Source of the DNA: Sclerodactyla briareus
Lineage: Eukaryota > Echinodermata > Holothuroidea > Dendrochirotida > Sclerodactylidae
Direction: 5' to 3'
Length of the DNA stretch: 64,000 nucleotides
Assembly: GCA_026419785.1 (NCBI GenBank)
Contig: JAODTK010005523.1
Coordinates: forward strand, 275,001 to 339,000
The position numbers and the translations under genes were made by a program. The notes beneath the pieces were generated by a model that had not been told where the DNA came from, did no database searches, and saw nothing but the letters and a program-made list of their open reading frames with translations. This document shows positions 11,691 through 23,465 of the stretch, in pieces (within the stretch, counting starts at the first letter, position 1; the number at the start of each line of letters is the position of its first letter).

Positions 11691-14072
11691 TTGTACATTT
11701 GGGTAAATCAGCACCGCTAGTTCCCTTACCACGAAGTGGATTAAGAAAATTGTACATTTGTCAGGAGGTGTTGTTCTGTCTTGTTGTTCCGCCTCTAGGC
11801 ATCAGAAATCGGGTGCACGGTAGCGAGTTATCAGGCTGTGCCACAGTATCTGGGAAGTTCGGTTGCGCCAAAACGTCAACTACTAATCACACGTGCACAA
11901 TAGCGCCAATTCCCTTTGCTAGTGCAAAGAGTACCCTGGAAGGAAAATGATGAACTAGGCATCACTGGAACCGTCGTTTGGACAATAAATACCGAGAGTC
12001 AGGATCATAAGCCGCAACATTTTGGCTCCAAGAAAATTGAGGCTGTATGGAATGTGTTGGGTGATTTTGAGGGAAAAAGTTGACAGGAAGTCAATCAATG
12101 GTAGTTGAATATATTTTCAGGACAAACAGTCAGATACCATCTAGCCATTTCCTCTCTTCACTTCCTGTCCCGAATTAAACAAATTATAAATGGAACGGAA
12201 CACAGCGGACATGGATAAAGAGTATTTGTTTTAGTAAATACGTAGCAACATAATCACTGAGTAATTCGGCTTTTTCTCAAACAGCGGAGGTGATAGTCCT
12301 TGATGAGATTGTAAATGCGAGACTTGGTAAATTACGCTTAGAGTAAATATTACTGTCAATACTGCTAGGAAAAATTAACTGTAGGGCATATCTAATCCTA
12401 CGAATTTTTATAATTGTGCTCCATTCTGTCGATTTGATGATTACTCCTTTATTATTAAAGACGTTGTTTTTTCCTTATTGGTTAGCGATCCAGAGGTCTG
12501 AGGATCCAGAGTACGAAATGTTGGAACGGAAACGTTTTGCTCGGGATGGAAGGAACCTAGAGTAGGAACATTAGACTAGAAAAAAAACACCCAACATTAC
12601 AACAGGTAGGTTATTCAGAATAAGAAAGATGCTGGGAAACTTTACAACATTTCTTGTTTAGATGTTAGGTTCGGTATGGAGGCTTCTGTTCTTCTGTGTA
12701 AGCCTGGCTATACACGTACTTCCTTCCCAGAGAATATACCATCGAAGATTTAATTCGGCGCTTTTCTAATCTTGTTACGCAGCCCACACTGGCTCCCGGT
12801 GGAGGAGCAACGATGAATCCAACTTCTTTGCTTTTCACAAATACCTCAAACAGCGAGCCTCGAATATTCTTAGCAACTGTTTGTTTGTGTTTTCTCAGGC
12901 ATTCCCTACCTAAAATATTTGGAAACATTTTACATATGTCACCCGAATCCCCCCACCCCCCCTCCACACTCACATAAACGTTTGGTAACCATGCGTTTGC
13001 TGTTGAAGATGCTGGTCTGTGGAATTACCAACTAGGGATATTTTTTATCCCAATAATATTGACGAGTCTTTTATTATCACGAGTTAAGATCCTTTCAATG
13101 ACGTTGGTGGTGTGATGAATAGTCGAGCGTAGTCATTTCACGGGATTATCCATGATCGGGGTTGGGGTTTAACGCGAGTGAACGCACGGGGGCACATTGA
13201 TAAGCTGTACTACTGTAGAGTAGAATAAACGCAATCGGTCGTTGATCGACAGAGATCAACAATACACACCAATTACAACTCGATATGACACAAAATTTGA
13301 TATACTCCTATCATTAGGCTAAAATAGCCAACCTATGCTCAAATAGCCAACCAGAAATGTCAAGGAAAACACCTCAGCAGTGGATTTAAGCCAAGCCCAC
13401 AAATCCAACTCGGAACAAACTTCCATAGATCAAGAACCAAAATTGTTTAGTTGACGCGGTTCCCGGGTCAGCGCATTCAACGTGGGTCGTACGGGAAAAA
13501 AAAAACTACGATTGCGGATAGACAAACAATCGCATTCCCGAATATTCATTGAGAGTTGCAAGTATTTGGATACTGGGATTGCATATTAATAGCAAACTTA
13601 CTCAGATGACCCGACACTTGACCACTTACGTTTAACCCGACGAGGACAATCTAACCTGACTTGGGCTTTAAATTGACCCGCATTTGGTTTGATTTCGAGT
13701 AAATGTGACCCAAATGTCTCTAGAGTGTAGTGTGAGTGGTAGTTGTGTGACATTTGTTTCGAGTGCCACATAATATCATGAAAGGTACTTAAAAAACGAA
13801 TATTCTATAATTCCCCCCCAAGGAAGCCTGTGCACCGTCTAAATCCCAAAACCCACTGCAAAATCTCTAAACTGTGGTCGGAGAGGCAGGCATCATAAAA
13901 ACTATTGATATCCTTTCAGGCATGGTCTTGACAGCGTTTTCGAAATAAATATCCAATTATTATGGAAGTGAGGGCGCGGGTAAACTTCTATAGACTTGGA
14001 CCCTCGAGATCGGGAAAGCGTTTGTAAGAAGGATGTTGGTTGCAGAAGAATACTGAAACAAAGTCCCATGGT
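11691..14072. other. unassigned DNA, one uncharacterised ORF
   Basis: There is no recognised gene. A minus-strand open frame at 12665-12973 (102 codons, starting MSVEGGWGDSGD) is slightly longer than most in the window. It has no motif I recognise, no obvious signal peptide and no membrane span, and it may be chance. The rest holds homopolymer-rich, otherwise featureless sequence. Confidence 0.35.
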
Positions 14073-14073
14073 A

Positions 14074-14245
14074 GATATATATATATATATATAGATATAT
14101 ATAGATATATATATTATATATATATAGAGATATATATATATTATATATATCTATATATATATATATAATAATATATATATAATTATATATTTATATTTGA
14201 TATTTAATATATATAATATATATATATCGAGATATATGATATAAC
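14074..14245. repeat. (TA)n array
   Basis: TA-rich tract with GATATA and AATAT interruptions, ending just upstream of the Penelope-like element. Confidence 0.95.
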
Positions 14246-14399
14246 AGGAAAAGTTTGTACGAGACAACATCACTACAAATCTGGTAATGGGCCAGTCAAT
14301 TGTTCGGCCTCCGAAAAGCAAGAGACGGTCTAGGGCGTTTCATCCGCATAAATGTGGAACCGGCTGACGCAACTCTTTCTGTTGTTACATCTCCTGCGA

Positions 14400-16930
14400 G
14401 CTATTGATTGCAGAAACCCAAATTCTGTCTAAGGGATGAATTTCTGCTCTCTAAGCCAAAACAGTATGGACGCACACAAAAAACTGGCCCTGATCTTCGA
14501 AGCGTTCTTCCGACGCCTCCGAATACGCGAATTCTTTGCCGCTGAAGATTGGCAACAGTATAGTCTACTCCTGTTGAGACATTCAACAAAATTCAAGGGC
14601 AAACAAGCACTTGGAACCAACCAAAAGGGCTTCCCCCACATTGGAAGCCGACATTCGGCAATCGAGAGGATGTCAACAAAAATTACACCCAGCAACTGAA
14701 TTCAGGGATGAACTTCAGCAAAATGAGAGACAATTCCATTGGCCTTCTGAAATATCGCACCGTATCGTCATCAAGCTGTGACAAAGGCTCTGCCGTGGGT
14801 GGCTATAAGCACCGAATTCTACGAACGAAAAAAAGCAAAAAGTTCTATTGGGCAAACCCCGATACTTATAAGCCACTGGCCTCCGACCCCCACCCAGAAA
14901 TTTGATTGCTCAGATTGAAAGAACCATAGAGAAAATGGATCCAAGGGATCCATTAGCCCCAAAGTCGGCCCCAACCTCCTTCAACCGGAAACACAAGCCA
15001 GGAAGGTTTACTTCCTCCCCAAAATTCACAGGATTGGCAAACCTGGCAGCCAATCATTTCTGCGCAACGGCACTGCTACAGCGAAAATTTCCAACGTCGT
15101 GGACGTCCTAAGTCAGCCCCTCCTCCCGTCCCTCCCGTCTCAAGTCAAGGACACCACAGCCTTCATCAATAAAATCGGAGAGATCAAAGTCCCCCCCTGG
15201 CACATTGCTGGCAACCCTGGATGTTTCTTCCTCTGTACACCAATATCCCTCACACGGAATGTATAAGAAAGCCTGTCTCGTTTCGGCCTTTCAAACCAAT
15301 TCATTTGCCAGACACTCCAACCAAAGCCGATCTTGCGGAACTAATGCACCTCATCCTAACTTCAACCATTTTTTGTTTTGGTGCTAGCAATTAACCTGCA
15401 GGTCCACGGCACAAGCAATGGGCACTAAAAATGGGCTCCTTGTTCGCCATCCTCTTCATGGGAACAACTGAAGAAAAAATTCCTCTCTGGGGACAGGCCC
15501 TGAGGCACTTGGTTCCCGTTATATTGATGACATCTTCATGATCTGACCCACGGGGAAAGAAAAACTTACCCCATCGTTCAATCGACAAATCAACGGCATT
15601 TCCCACTCCCATCTAATCAAATTCACTTCACTGCGAATTTTCAAGCGACAGAGTCCACTCCCTTGACACCACAGTGACGTTTGAAAACGGGTCACTCAAA
15701 ACAACTTGTTCAAAAACCAACGGACAAGCCCAATTTCCTACTCCCATAGCATTGTCACGCCACCCCACTGCACGAAGAACATTCCGACCGTCAAGCTCTT
15801 CGTCTGAACGCATTTGCTCCTCTGATGCTGATTCGAGTCCCGTGCCAACGCACTTTCAAACATCCTCCAAAATAGGCAACTTCCGGAGTTCCATTGAAGA
15901 GGGAGGCCATTGAAAAAGCTAGAAAGACTCCGCGAAACTGAAACTCTGACGTAACAAAACTCGTCAATGCAACTCCAGAGTACCACTCGTCCTGTGATAC
16001 CATCCTGCCCCCCACCATTAGCCACTCTCATTCACTAGCATTTGCCCATCCTTCAAAGTCAGGAACGCCTATAATCCGTGTTCCCGGAACACCCCCGGTT
16101 GTTGCCACAGCAGACCTCGGAATCTGCGTCACATTCTAGTCAAGCCAAATTTTTCGGAGCCAGCCGAGCCGCAAACAAACACCGGCTGCAGCCGCCCTGC
16201 GCATACCAACTGCACAAACGTGAAACTTAATCGATCGCACAACTTGTTTCAAAAGTTTTTCCAGACATCCCTCATTTTCCGATTCAACAGGATATTGATT
16301 GCGTCTCGAAGAACCTGGTCTACCTAATTTACTTTAACCTCTGCGGAGTTCAGTAATCGGGGAAACCAAAAACACCCTGAGGGAGGCCGAATGACCCAAA
16401 CCGGTCAGCCATCAAGACCCGAAAAATTGAGCAGGTGAGCCGGTTTTGCTTAGCATTTCAACATGGTCAGTCACTCCCTTGAAAACCTGAGAAGTGATTA
16501 GGCATCGACCTATGGACCCAATTGGTCCACTAACTCCCGCAAAGCGAAAGAAACTTCTGGGAATTGAACCTGAACGACTAAAACCATTTGTCTGAACATT
16601 CGACGACCTACCATCACAGAAAGTAGATAATGGTACCCCTCGGCCCCCCCCCCTCCTTATTTTGCCTATTGTCAAATCCACGCAAGGCGCAAATTTGGCC
16701 TTCATTAGGATAATCTTGTGAGGTTATTTTCTGTCAATCATGAGGCGCAAATTGGCCTCCCCCAGTATAATCCCCCATGGATTATCCCCTGTCAATCAGA
16801 TCAGCGAAACACTCATTAGCCTCACCCCACATTGTTCCTATGCTATAAAGTCCTCAGCCTTCTCTCTTCGAGTTTCACTCACTTTCTGTGGTCACTGCCC
16901 GACTACGGACTAGTATTGTCCGAAAGCTCT
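14400..16930 (+). mobile_element. degenerate Penelope-like retroelement (RT plus GIY-YIG)
   Basis: Several frames together read as one Penelope-like protein in correct order. The N-terminal region has FFRRLRIREFF (within 14436-14699). The RT begins with IVIKL and DKGSAVG (about 14766-14800), then FYWANPDTYKPLASDP (from 14844) and KPGRF. Next come KDTTAFINKIGEI (about 15148-15186), LATLDVSS (palm A, from 15208) and YIDDIFMI (about 15520-15543, the catalytic YIDD box). Further on are LDTTVTFENGSL (from 15662) and RICSSDAD (from 15812). The C-terminus reads CVSKNLVYLI...LCGVQ, then IGETKNTL (16289-16370), the GIY-YIG endonuclease signature usual for this class. It uses reverse transcription and a GIY-YIG nick for integration. 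Frameshifts and stops occur throughout, so it is inactive. It is visibly more GC-rich than its surroundings. Confidence 0.9.
16899..16925 (+). ncRNA. possible decayed hammerhead ribozyme core of the Penelope element
   Basis: The string CCGACTAC-GGAC-TAGTATT-GTCC-GAAA has a 4 bp stem (GGAC/GTCC) flanked by a CUGANGA-like box and GAAA, the layout of a hammerhead catalytic core. Hammerhead motifs are known in Penelope-like element repeats. Here two positions of the conserved box differ (U to C and G to U) and one extra base precedes the stem, so it would not be expected to cleave. Stems I and III are not obvious. The call depends mostly on position next to the element. Confidence 0.4.
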
Positions 16931-17600
16931 GCATCCAAACATATCTGCTGTTTTAATCACCTTTTTTTCCTAGCTCCATTTCTATATCTCATTCTCATTC
17001 GAGATCCAGCCATCATTTACGTCGCATTGTTGTCCACGCCCTGATGTAAAGGATCACCACATTCCGCCTATTGTAAAACTATACATTCTTGATGTATACA
17101 CTCTAACTCTTTCTAACGGACGAACTGGAAGCATCGACTTCGAATGGATAGAAATGTTCACCTGATATTTGCAAACGAGAAGATGGGGTCCCGGTTGCTC
17201 CCACCAAACTCAATCACGGCCACATTCACACTATTCCCATGAATCGCATCGCTCACGACTGCACTGAATATCGTGGCAATAAAATAACCACTGGGCATCA
17301 TTATCGTCGAAAGGCGAGGGACTTTGATCAGATCAGGCGGCACCAAATGGGTTTTGGACCGGATAGAATCCATTCTTCTTAACAAACACTTGAAGATCAT
17401 ACAAAACTTGCCACATATATTCATGAATAGAGAAGGCCTTTGGCAGGTTATGCTACCAGGAATATTTAGGACTCACCTCCAGCTACACCCCCCCCCCCTC
17501 CTCCCCAAAAAGGTTGATCTAAACAGACCTGATAATTGCTGCTATTGCGTGTGGTGTCAGACAGGAGCTTTTTAAGTTAAATACACAAAACATTTCAAAG
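16931..17600. other. unassigned DNA between two retroelements
   Basis: It contains C-rich runs (near 17490) and open frames on both strands (17158-17424 minus, 17324-17575 plus) with no motif I recognise. It could include the 5' portion of the following LINE or the end of the Penelope element. Confidence 0.3.
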
Positions 17601-17619
17601 GAATAACAGATCTGAAGGA

Positions 17620-18240
17620 TGTCAGCGTCATTGAACAGAATGTGAACAACCTGCCATATGGCCAGTGACCGCATTCTTGGCAAAAAACCAAGATCAAGGG
17701 ACAGTAAGCTCCATCGCTGAACCACGTATCAGAGTACTGGCCTCCTCAGGAAGTGCTGTGTTACTCTCCCCAGAAATCGTTTTTCTGCTTGTACACGAAT
17801 GACTGCAAGTCTTCTAGCGAGCAATGCAATCTCATCAAGTACGCTGATGACACTGTGCTAACTGGTCTTATCAGGGTAATGACAGCTCTGCATTTATCAC
17901 TGAAGTTCAGAGATTCGTCATTTGGTGCATTGATACCTTATTTGTTGAACTTTGGCAAAACTAAATAAATGGTTTTCGATTTAATAGGAAGGTAAAACCA
18001 CATATGACCTAAATTATTACCGATGGTAACTGGTTGAACTAGTTGGTACCCACATCGACAAGACTTTAATTGGAATGCCCAAACTAAGGGTATGAAGGGT
18101 AAAGCTTGTCAACGACGGTATTTTCTCTTCGTAAACTAAAGCAGTGTAGAGTGGATCTGCAATATTGAAACTATTCTAGCAGAGCTTATTCCCAGCTCCT
18201 CACTTTTTGTATCGTTTGTTTTTATAGCTGCGGGAAGCAG
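17620..18240 (+). pseudogene. degenerate LINE reverse transcriptase with YADD box
   Basis: The plus strand reads LNHVSEYWPPQE (about 17712-17750), then FCLYTNDC. NLIKYADDTVLTGL follows at 17828-17869, with the catalytic YADD intact. Then comes NFGKTK before the palm end, and VFSLRKLKQCRVDL at 18118-18159 in the thumb. This order matches the RT of CR1/Rex-type LINEs (S.G.PQG.VLSP.LF.LYTNDC, YADDT). Frame changes occur after LNHVSEYWPPQE, after the YADD block and in the thumb. Similarity stops abruptly near 18240, where a CGTCCGTC-rich repeat begins, so the 3' end appears truncated by that insertion. Confidence 0.8.
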
Positions 18241-18254
18241 TCTACAAGTCATCA

Positions 18255-18420
18255 TGTCTCTCCGCCCGTCCGTCGTTCGTTGTTAGTTATTTCGTCCGTC
18301 TTGTCGTCACGTTCATTCATAACCTCCTAAACCGTACATGCGATAGTAGAACTTGGTGGGTGGATGAAGCATGTCACTGGGTAGGCTTGAGTTACATTTT
18401 TTTTCACATAGTGTGAGATA
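18255..18420. repeat. dispersed repeat with CCGTCCGTC and AACTTGGTGGG motifs
   Basis: It starts with repeated CCGTCCGTCG-type pyrimidine-rich motifs and continues with GTAGAACTTGGTGGGTGG. The AACTTGGTGG core recurs twice at 43.98-44.42 kb. It cuts the LINE upstream. No coding potential. Confidence 0.5.
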
Positions 18421-19305
18421 GATTTTAATTGGATGCAATTAATTAACCCAAATTTACTATCCACTGCAGCCCTTTCCATTGAACTCTCGGTGAGAGTGGT
18501 TGTTTACATTAGGCCTACTCCTTGGAGCTGCAGGCGGTCTGGGCCTGCTTGTAAGCATGGACTGTTTTAACTTGTCTGTCAGCACTGAGTGTCTGATACT
18601 GGCAATTGGGGTCATGGGGGTTGGTACAGGCACTTCTGTGGAAAATAGTTCATCCCGTTGGTGTTGCTAGACTTCCGGCCCATTGTTGAATCCAAGGGTG
18701 TTTCCACTTTTCACTGATAGCACATATTAGGCTAATGTCCCGTAGATATGTTCCAAGCCTTTCCAAGGTTATGACAGATGACAGTAAAGCAAGGTTGTAA
18801 CAAACAAAAATGTGGATTAGTGAGAACATGCAGTGTATTTGCTACAGGAATTTTGCCGTCCGCAGCTATCAAGAACTTTCGACTTGCGCTTGTTGGGTAG
18901 TATGACAAAGAACATCGAGTAGCTTAGAACGAATTCTTAGCTCTGCGGAAACGCTGCACGTAGACCTAGATTTCAAACGATGACTCGAATCTATGAGGAA
19001 AGGTGCTAAAGAAAGGTGAAGCCATAACGTGCGATGTAACTCATCTCTTCAATACCCTCACACAGTACAACAGACCTGGCATTAGAATGCGGGCTCCAAT
19101 CACCAAAACAAGCAGTTTCCGCAATTCATTTCTTCCGGAAAGCTATCCATTGTATAATTCCCACTCTTACTCGTGATTGATGTGTCGTTTGTCTCCAGAA
19201 TTATTAGCATACTCTGTATGTTTTTGATATTAGCCTATAAGGTTTGTATGTCGGCAGAAAACCATTCTTCTGTTGTTTTTCTTTAAAAATGGACAAAAAT
19301 TACTA
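18421..19305. other. unassigned DNA
   Basis: No gene or repeat could be identified. It contains an ATTAGGCCTACTCC motif near 18510. Confidence 0.4.
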
Positions 19306-19307
19306 TA

Positions 19308-19402
19308 TATCGATCTATCATATATCTATTATCTATCTATCTATCTATCATCTATCTATCTATCTATCTATATAGGGGCTATATTCTATCTATTCTATCT
19401 TT
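19308..19402. repeat. (TATC)n microsatellite
   Basis: Imperfect CTAT/TATC tetranucleotide tract that borders the minus-strand LINE endonuclease fragment. Confidence 0.95.
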
Positions 19403-19404
19403 AA

Positions 19405-20150
19405 GCATCTTAAAGCATTCGTTTCTCCTTCAGTACTGTCTAATTAGCATGTTTATAGGCAGAGATTTTCTTCGGAAATGATGGATTACTTGGTCTCACC
19501 TCAGAATCTATAACAACTATGTCATGGTCGCTTATACCGGGGAAGACCTGCTGTGATTTTACTAAAAGATGGTTTAGAAGTCAAAGTAAGTCAAAAAATG
19601 TCCTTCCCTAGTCGGAGAAAGTTGGGTGTTAGTACGGAAGTTGTCATAAGAATGGCAAAACACCAAGTAATTCTTGTGCAGTGATTCAGTGCATTACTCG
19701 GACGGATTATCAGACCCATTTATATGACCACAGTTCATATCGCCACCAATTACTATGGGTTGTTGCCTTCACATCGACGCTCCTTGATAACTCCATCAAA
19801 TTGCCTAATTGGTTCTGGGCCTGAGCCAGGCGGTCATGAAAGGAGCAGAGTAAAGGGTGAGTGATTGGTTAGGATTCGCAACCGCCACCCAAACAGCCTC
19901 ACAGGTTGCTCTCTGTTCCTTGAAGTCAGTACACATAGATATCTTTAGAATGACCAGAAAGACTCCTCCCCCAAGATCAGCCGCGGTCTTTGGAAATCGT
20001 TTCTTAGGATAGCGTACGGGGAGGACTCTGAATTGCAAACCTTGTTAAGAAAGTTTGGTCTCACAGCCAATAATAACGTCTAGCTTTACGTAAACCCCAG
20101 CCTGCTTAGTTCAGGTGCTTTACTTCGTAAACCATTTACGCCGGTAATAA
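19405..20150 (-). pseudogene. degenerate LINE endonuclease domain (minus strand)
   Basis: Reading the minus strand downward, the first block is GCETKL (20068-20051), carrying the catalytic-Glu motif of LINE apurinic-type endonucleases. Then comes ADLGGGVFLVIL (within 20038-19805, the GGG(V/T) strand motif), IGGDMNCG (19750-19727, the GDxN motif) and GISDHDIVVIDSEV (about 19540-19500, the SDH catalytic motif). A basic stretch with KKISAYKHAN follows, as in LINEs between endonuclease and RT. Order and spacing fit one endonuclease domain of about 220 residues with several frameshifts. It ends at the TATC microsatellite, so the RT that should follow is missing. Confidence 0.85.
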
Positions 20151-20159
20151 GTGATCCCA

Positions 20160-20370
20160 GTAATTACCTTTCGGGGGAAGGCAAAAAACTAGTCCAGATT
20201 CTGATGAGGTAGAAACACGCATATTGGACAAGGAATAGCCATAGGATTATGAATTTGCTCGGTTAGTTATTTGAGGATCAGAATGGGGCTGCTCGTTAGG
20301 GGTGGCTGAAAGGTCGGCTCGCCGTAGGAGGACTTGACTGGACTTCTGGTTCATGGGTTTAAGGTGATTG
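20160..20370. other. junction between two minus-strand LINE fragments
   Basis: No coding motif is readable. The upstream part of the endonuclease element or the 3' end of the next one may lie here. Confidence 0.3.
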
Positions 20371-20374
20371 TAAC

Positions 20375-21130
20375 TGTAGAAACAGGGTAGTTTGTTTAGT
20401 TGAATAAAGGGCCAGAAGGACAAAAATCCTCAATATGAACGACCCCGGAGCCAAACAATCCAGGAAAGAAAAATGAACCAAACCACAAATAATTCGCCCG
20501 TGATTCCTGAAAAAAAAATCAAGACGGTTCTTGAACGCATTAACAATCTTAGAGCAAACAACATTTACAGGAAGACAATTAAATCATTGGATCACTCTCT
20601 TGCGAGAGAGAAGAAATATTCCGAATGTCCATTCTACAGCGCTTGCCACGAAACTTGAGACAGTGGCCTCGATTTGCAGTAACATTGGAACATTCAAAGA
20701 AGTAGTGGAAGGACAGGCATCGAGGCCAGGGACAATTTGAAAACCTGGATAACGGTCACCCCGAATAGCCTTAGCTCCATTGGTTAGTAGACCAAGACGG
20801 CATAATCTTTCTTCGTAGGATATTGTTTCAGACAGTCAATCATTCTAGTTGCCCTACGCTGAAAACGTTTTAAATAAACCTGCTTTGTCTTGCAAAAGTA
20901 GGGATCACACTTGTACGAATAATCCAGGTGAGGTATAACCAGTTGCTTAAACAGCCTCCTGACAACAATATCATATTCAAGGAAACTGAAGTTGACGTCT
21001 ATAAGCCAAGAATCCAATTACCTTCTACAGTTCGGCCCCCCCCACACGCTTAGAAGGTTTTCTTCAAAGAAGAATCAACCCCAAACCCAAGATCTTTGTC
21101 TGAAATCCCTCTGAATATTTGGCAATTTTA
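20375..21130 (-). pseudogene. LINE RT C-terminus and 3' tail (minus strand)
   Basis: The minus strand from about 21017 gives FKQLVIPHLDY, then KRFQRRATRMIDCLKQ, then ISYEERLCRLGL. These are the thumb and post-RT blocks of CR1-type LINEs (LYK.LVRPHLEY, E.VQRRATK.I..LK, L.YEERL..L.L). Further down, NVVCSKIVNAFKNRLD (about 20575-20525) matches the C-terminal LP..VV.A.S.NAFKNRLD block. It then runs into GGCTCCGGGGTCGTTCAT (about 20455-20438), a 3' tail also seen near 2.25 kb and 55.4 kb. Frameshifts separate the blocks. This is the 3' half of an element whose 5' half should lie above 21130 but is not recognisable there. Confidence 0.85.
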
Positions 21131-21450
21131 AACTTGAGGAGCGTGTGCGATTGTGGAAACCAAGTTATTCAAAAGAATGGAAAATAAGATAAGTGTTCAC
21201 ATTTCAGTGTCACAATGGTTGCACGCCCATGCACAGCAGACCCATCTAATTCTAATTTATCGAATTCCTCCACTGCAAAGTTCGGACAGGATTTAAGTTT
21301 ACCGCACAGTCCAGTGGTCGCGGGCCAAAGCCGTGCAGATCAACCTACCCTCGCCTTGGCAAAACCACAAGACTCTTGTGGAGGGTCCAGGATTGTTCTG
21401 AAGGTCGCCACTGAAAATTTTAGAAAACAAATCTAGAAAGTGAATTACTC

Positions 21451-21818
21451 TTAGCTATAGCGTGGATTGGTTGGGTTCCTCCGAACATCATCAATCCAGA
21501 TGGACAATTTGACCAAGACTGTCAACGGCAGGATGGCAATGACAGTGGAACAGTAACATATCCAATCCAACAACGGGAAATAGGAAATACCCAAGTTCAG
21601 TAATGATGGCAAAACAAGAACTAAGATGCCGTCTGGTACAAAGATGAAAAGAAACCTCCCAAAACCCAACACATACACAGAATGTGATTGCAAACTGAAC
21701 CAAGGCTGTTACAACACCAACTCCCAAAGTTGTTTTGTCTTTCCCAATGGAGGCTGCACTTGAGGCCATTTGACTCGTATCGTAGGTAGCAAGACTTATA
21801 GAACACCCAACTGATCAT
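21451..21818 (-). CDS. possible hydrophobic protein fragment, unknown
   Basis: Three overlapping minus-strand frames between 21818 and 21451 are unusually rich in hydrophobic residues. One begins MASSAASIGKDK, runs through LGVGVVTALVQFAITFC, and another contains FLFIFVPDGILVLVLPSLL and YCSTVIAILPLTVLVKL. Together they could be pieces of a multi-span membrane protein with a frame break near 21680, or an exon. I do not recognise a family. No splice sites are obvious. It may equally be chance. Confidence 0.25.
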
Positions 21819-22225
21819 ATTGACTATTACTGACGATGAATATGCATATTAAAGCGCGATCTATCTATGAAATCCTATTCGCGCGCTCTGGTGAGTAAGT
21901 CGCGGGTGGACAATTGAATTGTCGCTTGTGATCTGGTGATATTCCGCGACATGGAAGTGGCAGCAAGCTACGAAGCTTTGTACGTGCGCGAATTATAGTA
22001 TCCGGGTGAACAAATCACCACAAGACAGTTAGGAGGGGTGTCCGCTGTTGTTAATAATCTTCAGATAGTGGAAACATAGGTGATTCAACGTAGTCACCTT
22101 ATCCGAAATGGGTCGAGGCAACGTCGCATTGCATTTCCTGGCGCTAGGTTACATTTCATATTGGCGAAAGCAGTAAATTACAATTAGAAGAAACCCGCAT
22201 CTATATTGAATGTAACAGCGGACTG

Positions 22226-22345
22226 TCAATAATGATATATTAGGTTGCTCCATGAGCAGGCAGATTGCTTCGCAAAACGACGTGTCACTCCGCACTCAGT
22301 GATAAATAAATAGGGAGCGATCACTCTGTGTTAGGATGTATTGAA
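22226..22345. repeat. dispersed repeat, partner of 7620-7862
   Basis: Shares the TATATTAGGTTGCT...AGCAGATTGCTTC block and GAGCGATCACTCTG with the earlier site, in the same orientation. The intervening 130-200 bp differ in length. Confidence 0.6.
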
Positions 22346-23465
22346 CAGTGTTCCGTTAAGGCCTTTCTGGTAAGTATAGAAACGTCTGTCGCCCGTTGCG
22401 AGTCATTGCAAAAGAGCTCAAATAGACGTTTATATATACGATGTACTTGTATCAGAGAGGAAGTTGTTTCCACACACTATTATTCAGCGGAAGGAATCGA
22501 TTACATCGACAATACAGTCAGCATTGCTGTTTGCATTAATACAATAATTCCATACATTCATTAAGATGCGGGTGTGTTCAAGAATATTATTCAATGAATT
22601 GCTACCATACAACTGCGATTTACTTAGTATAAGTGAATAAGAACCTAGATGTAAATACAGTAACGGTATCAAATGAATTAGGTCAATTATTTTCTGCAGC
22701 ATTTTGTATCTGCTTGATCTTCGAACTTGATCATAGTCAGGTATAGGCGGTCAATATGCTGATAGTACTGGGAGTCAGGTCTCCATACTACGCTGTCCAG
22801 GTGTTACTGGTTTCGATATGCTGTCGAGCATTAGGGACTTCAATATGATTTTAATATGGTGGTTTTAACGAACAAACATCTTTTTATTTCGGTAAATGCT
22901 ATTTTGTCAAATATGCACAATAAAGACCGTGTTTCAGTACAGATGCATTTTCAGGGTCTCGGAGCCTTCAAGGTTTCTAGTTCAAGTTCAAGTGAAGAAT
23001 TTGTTTTTATAGTAATTCTTTCATAACAACGTTCTGTCCGACTCTGTCAATGTAATGATTTTGTTACCCAGATTATTCTCGTAAAACACAATAATAATCA
23101 CTCACCATCAGATATGTTCGTTTTTGGCAGTTTAAGATAGGGTCAACTCTAGCCGATAAAGTAGATTCGTGGCTCCGCGTTCCGAGGAGCTATTTTGTGA
23201 GAATAGATAAGAACCTCAACAATCTTCGATAAAACGCGTGTTATCTAATGTAAAACTACCGTGGAAAGAAAACATATGGGCGTCTCTCGCGATCACCCGC
23301 TCAGAATAAATTTGCTAAGATGTACCATTTCCAGATTGTCTGCGTGCCATTCGATTTGCTTCACTCTCATTACTCAAAGAATCCTCCAGGAAATACACTC
23401 CCATTCCCCATAACAATTTTGTCTTGCGCATCGATTTATTTTAGTCCTGTCCGTATGCGTGACCC
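22346..23465. other. unassigned DNA
   Basis: No gene, RNA or repeat could be identified in this stretch. Confidence 0.4.
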
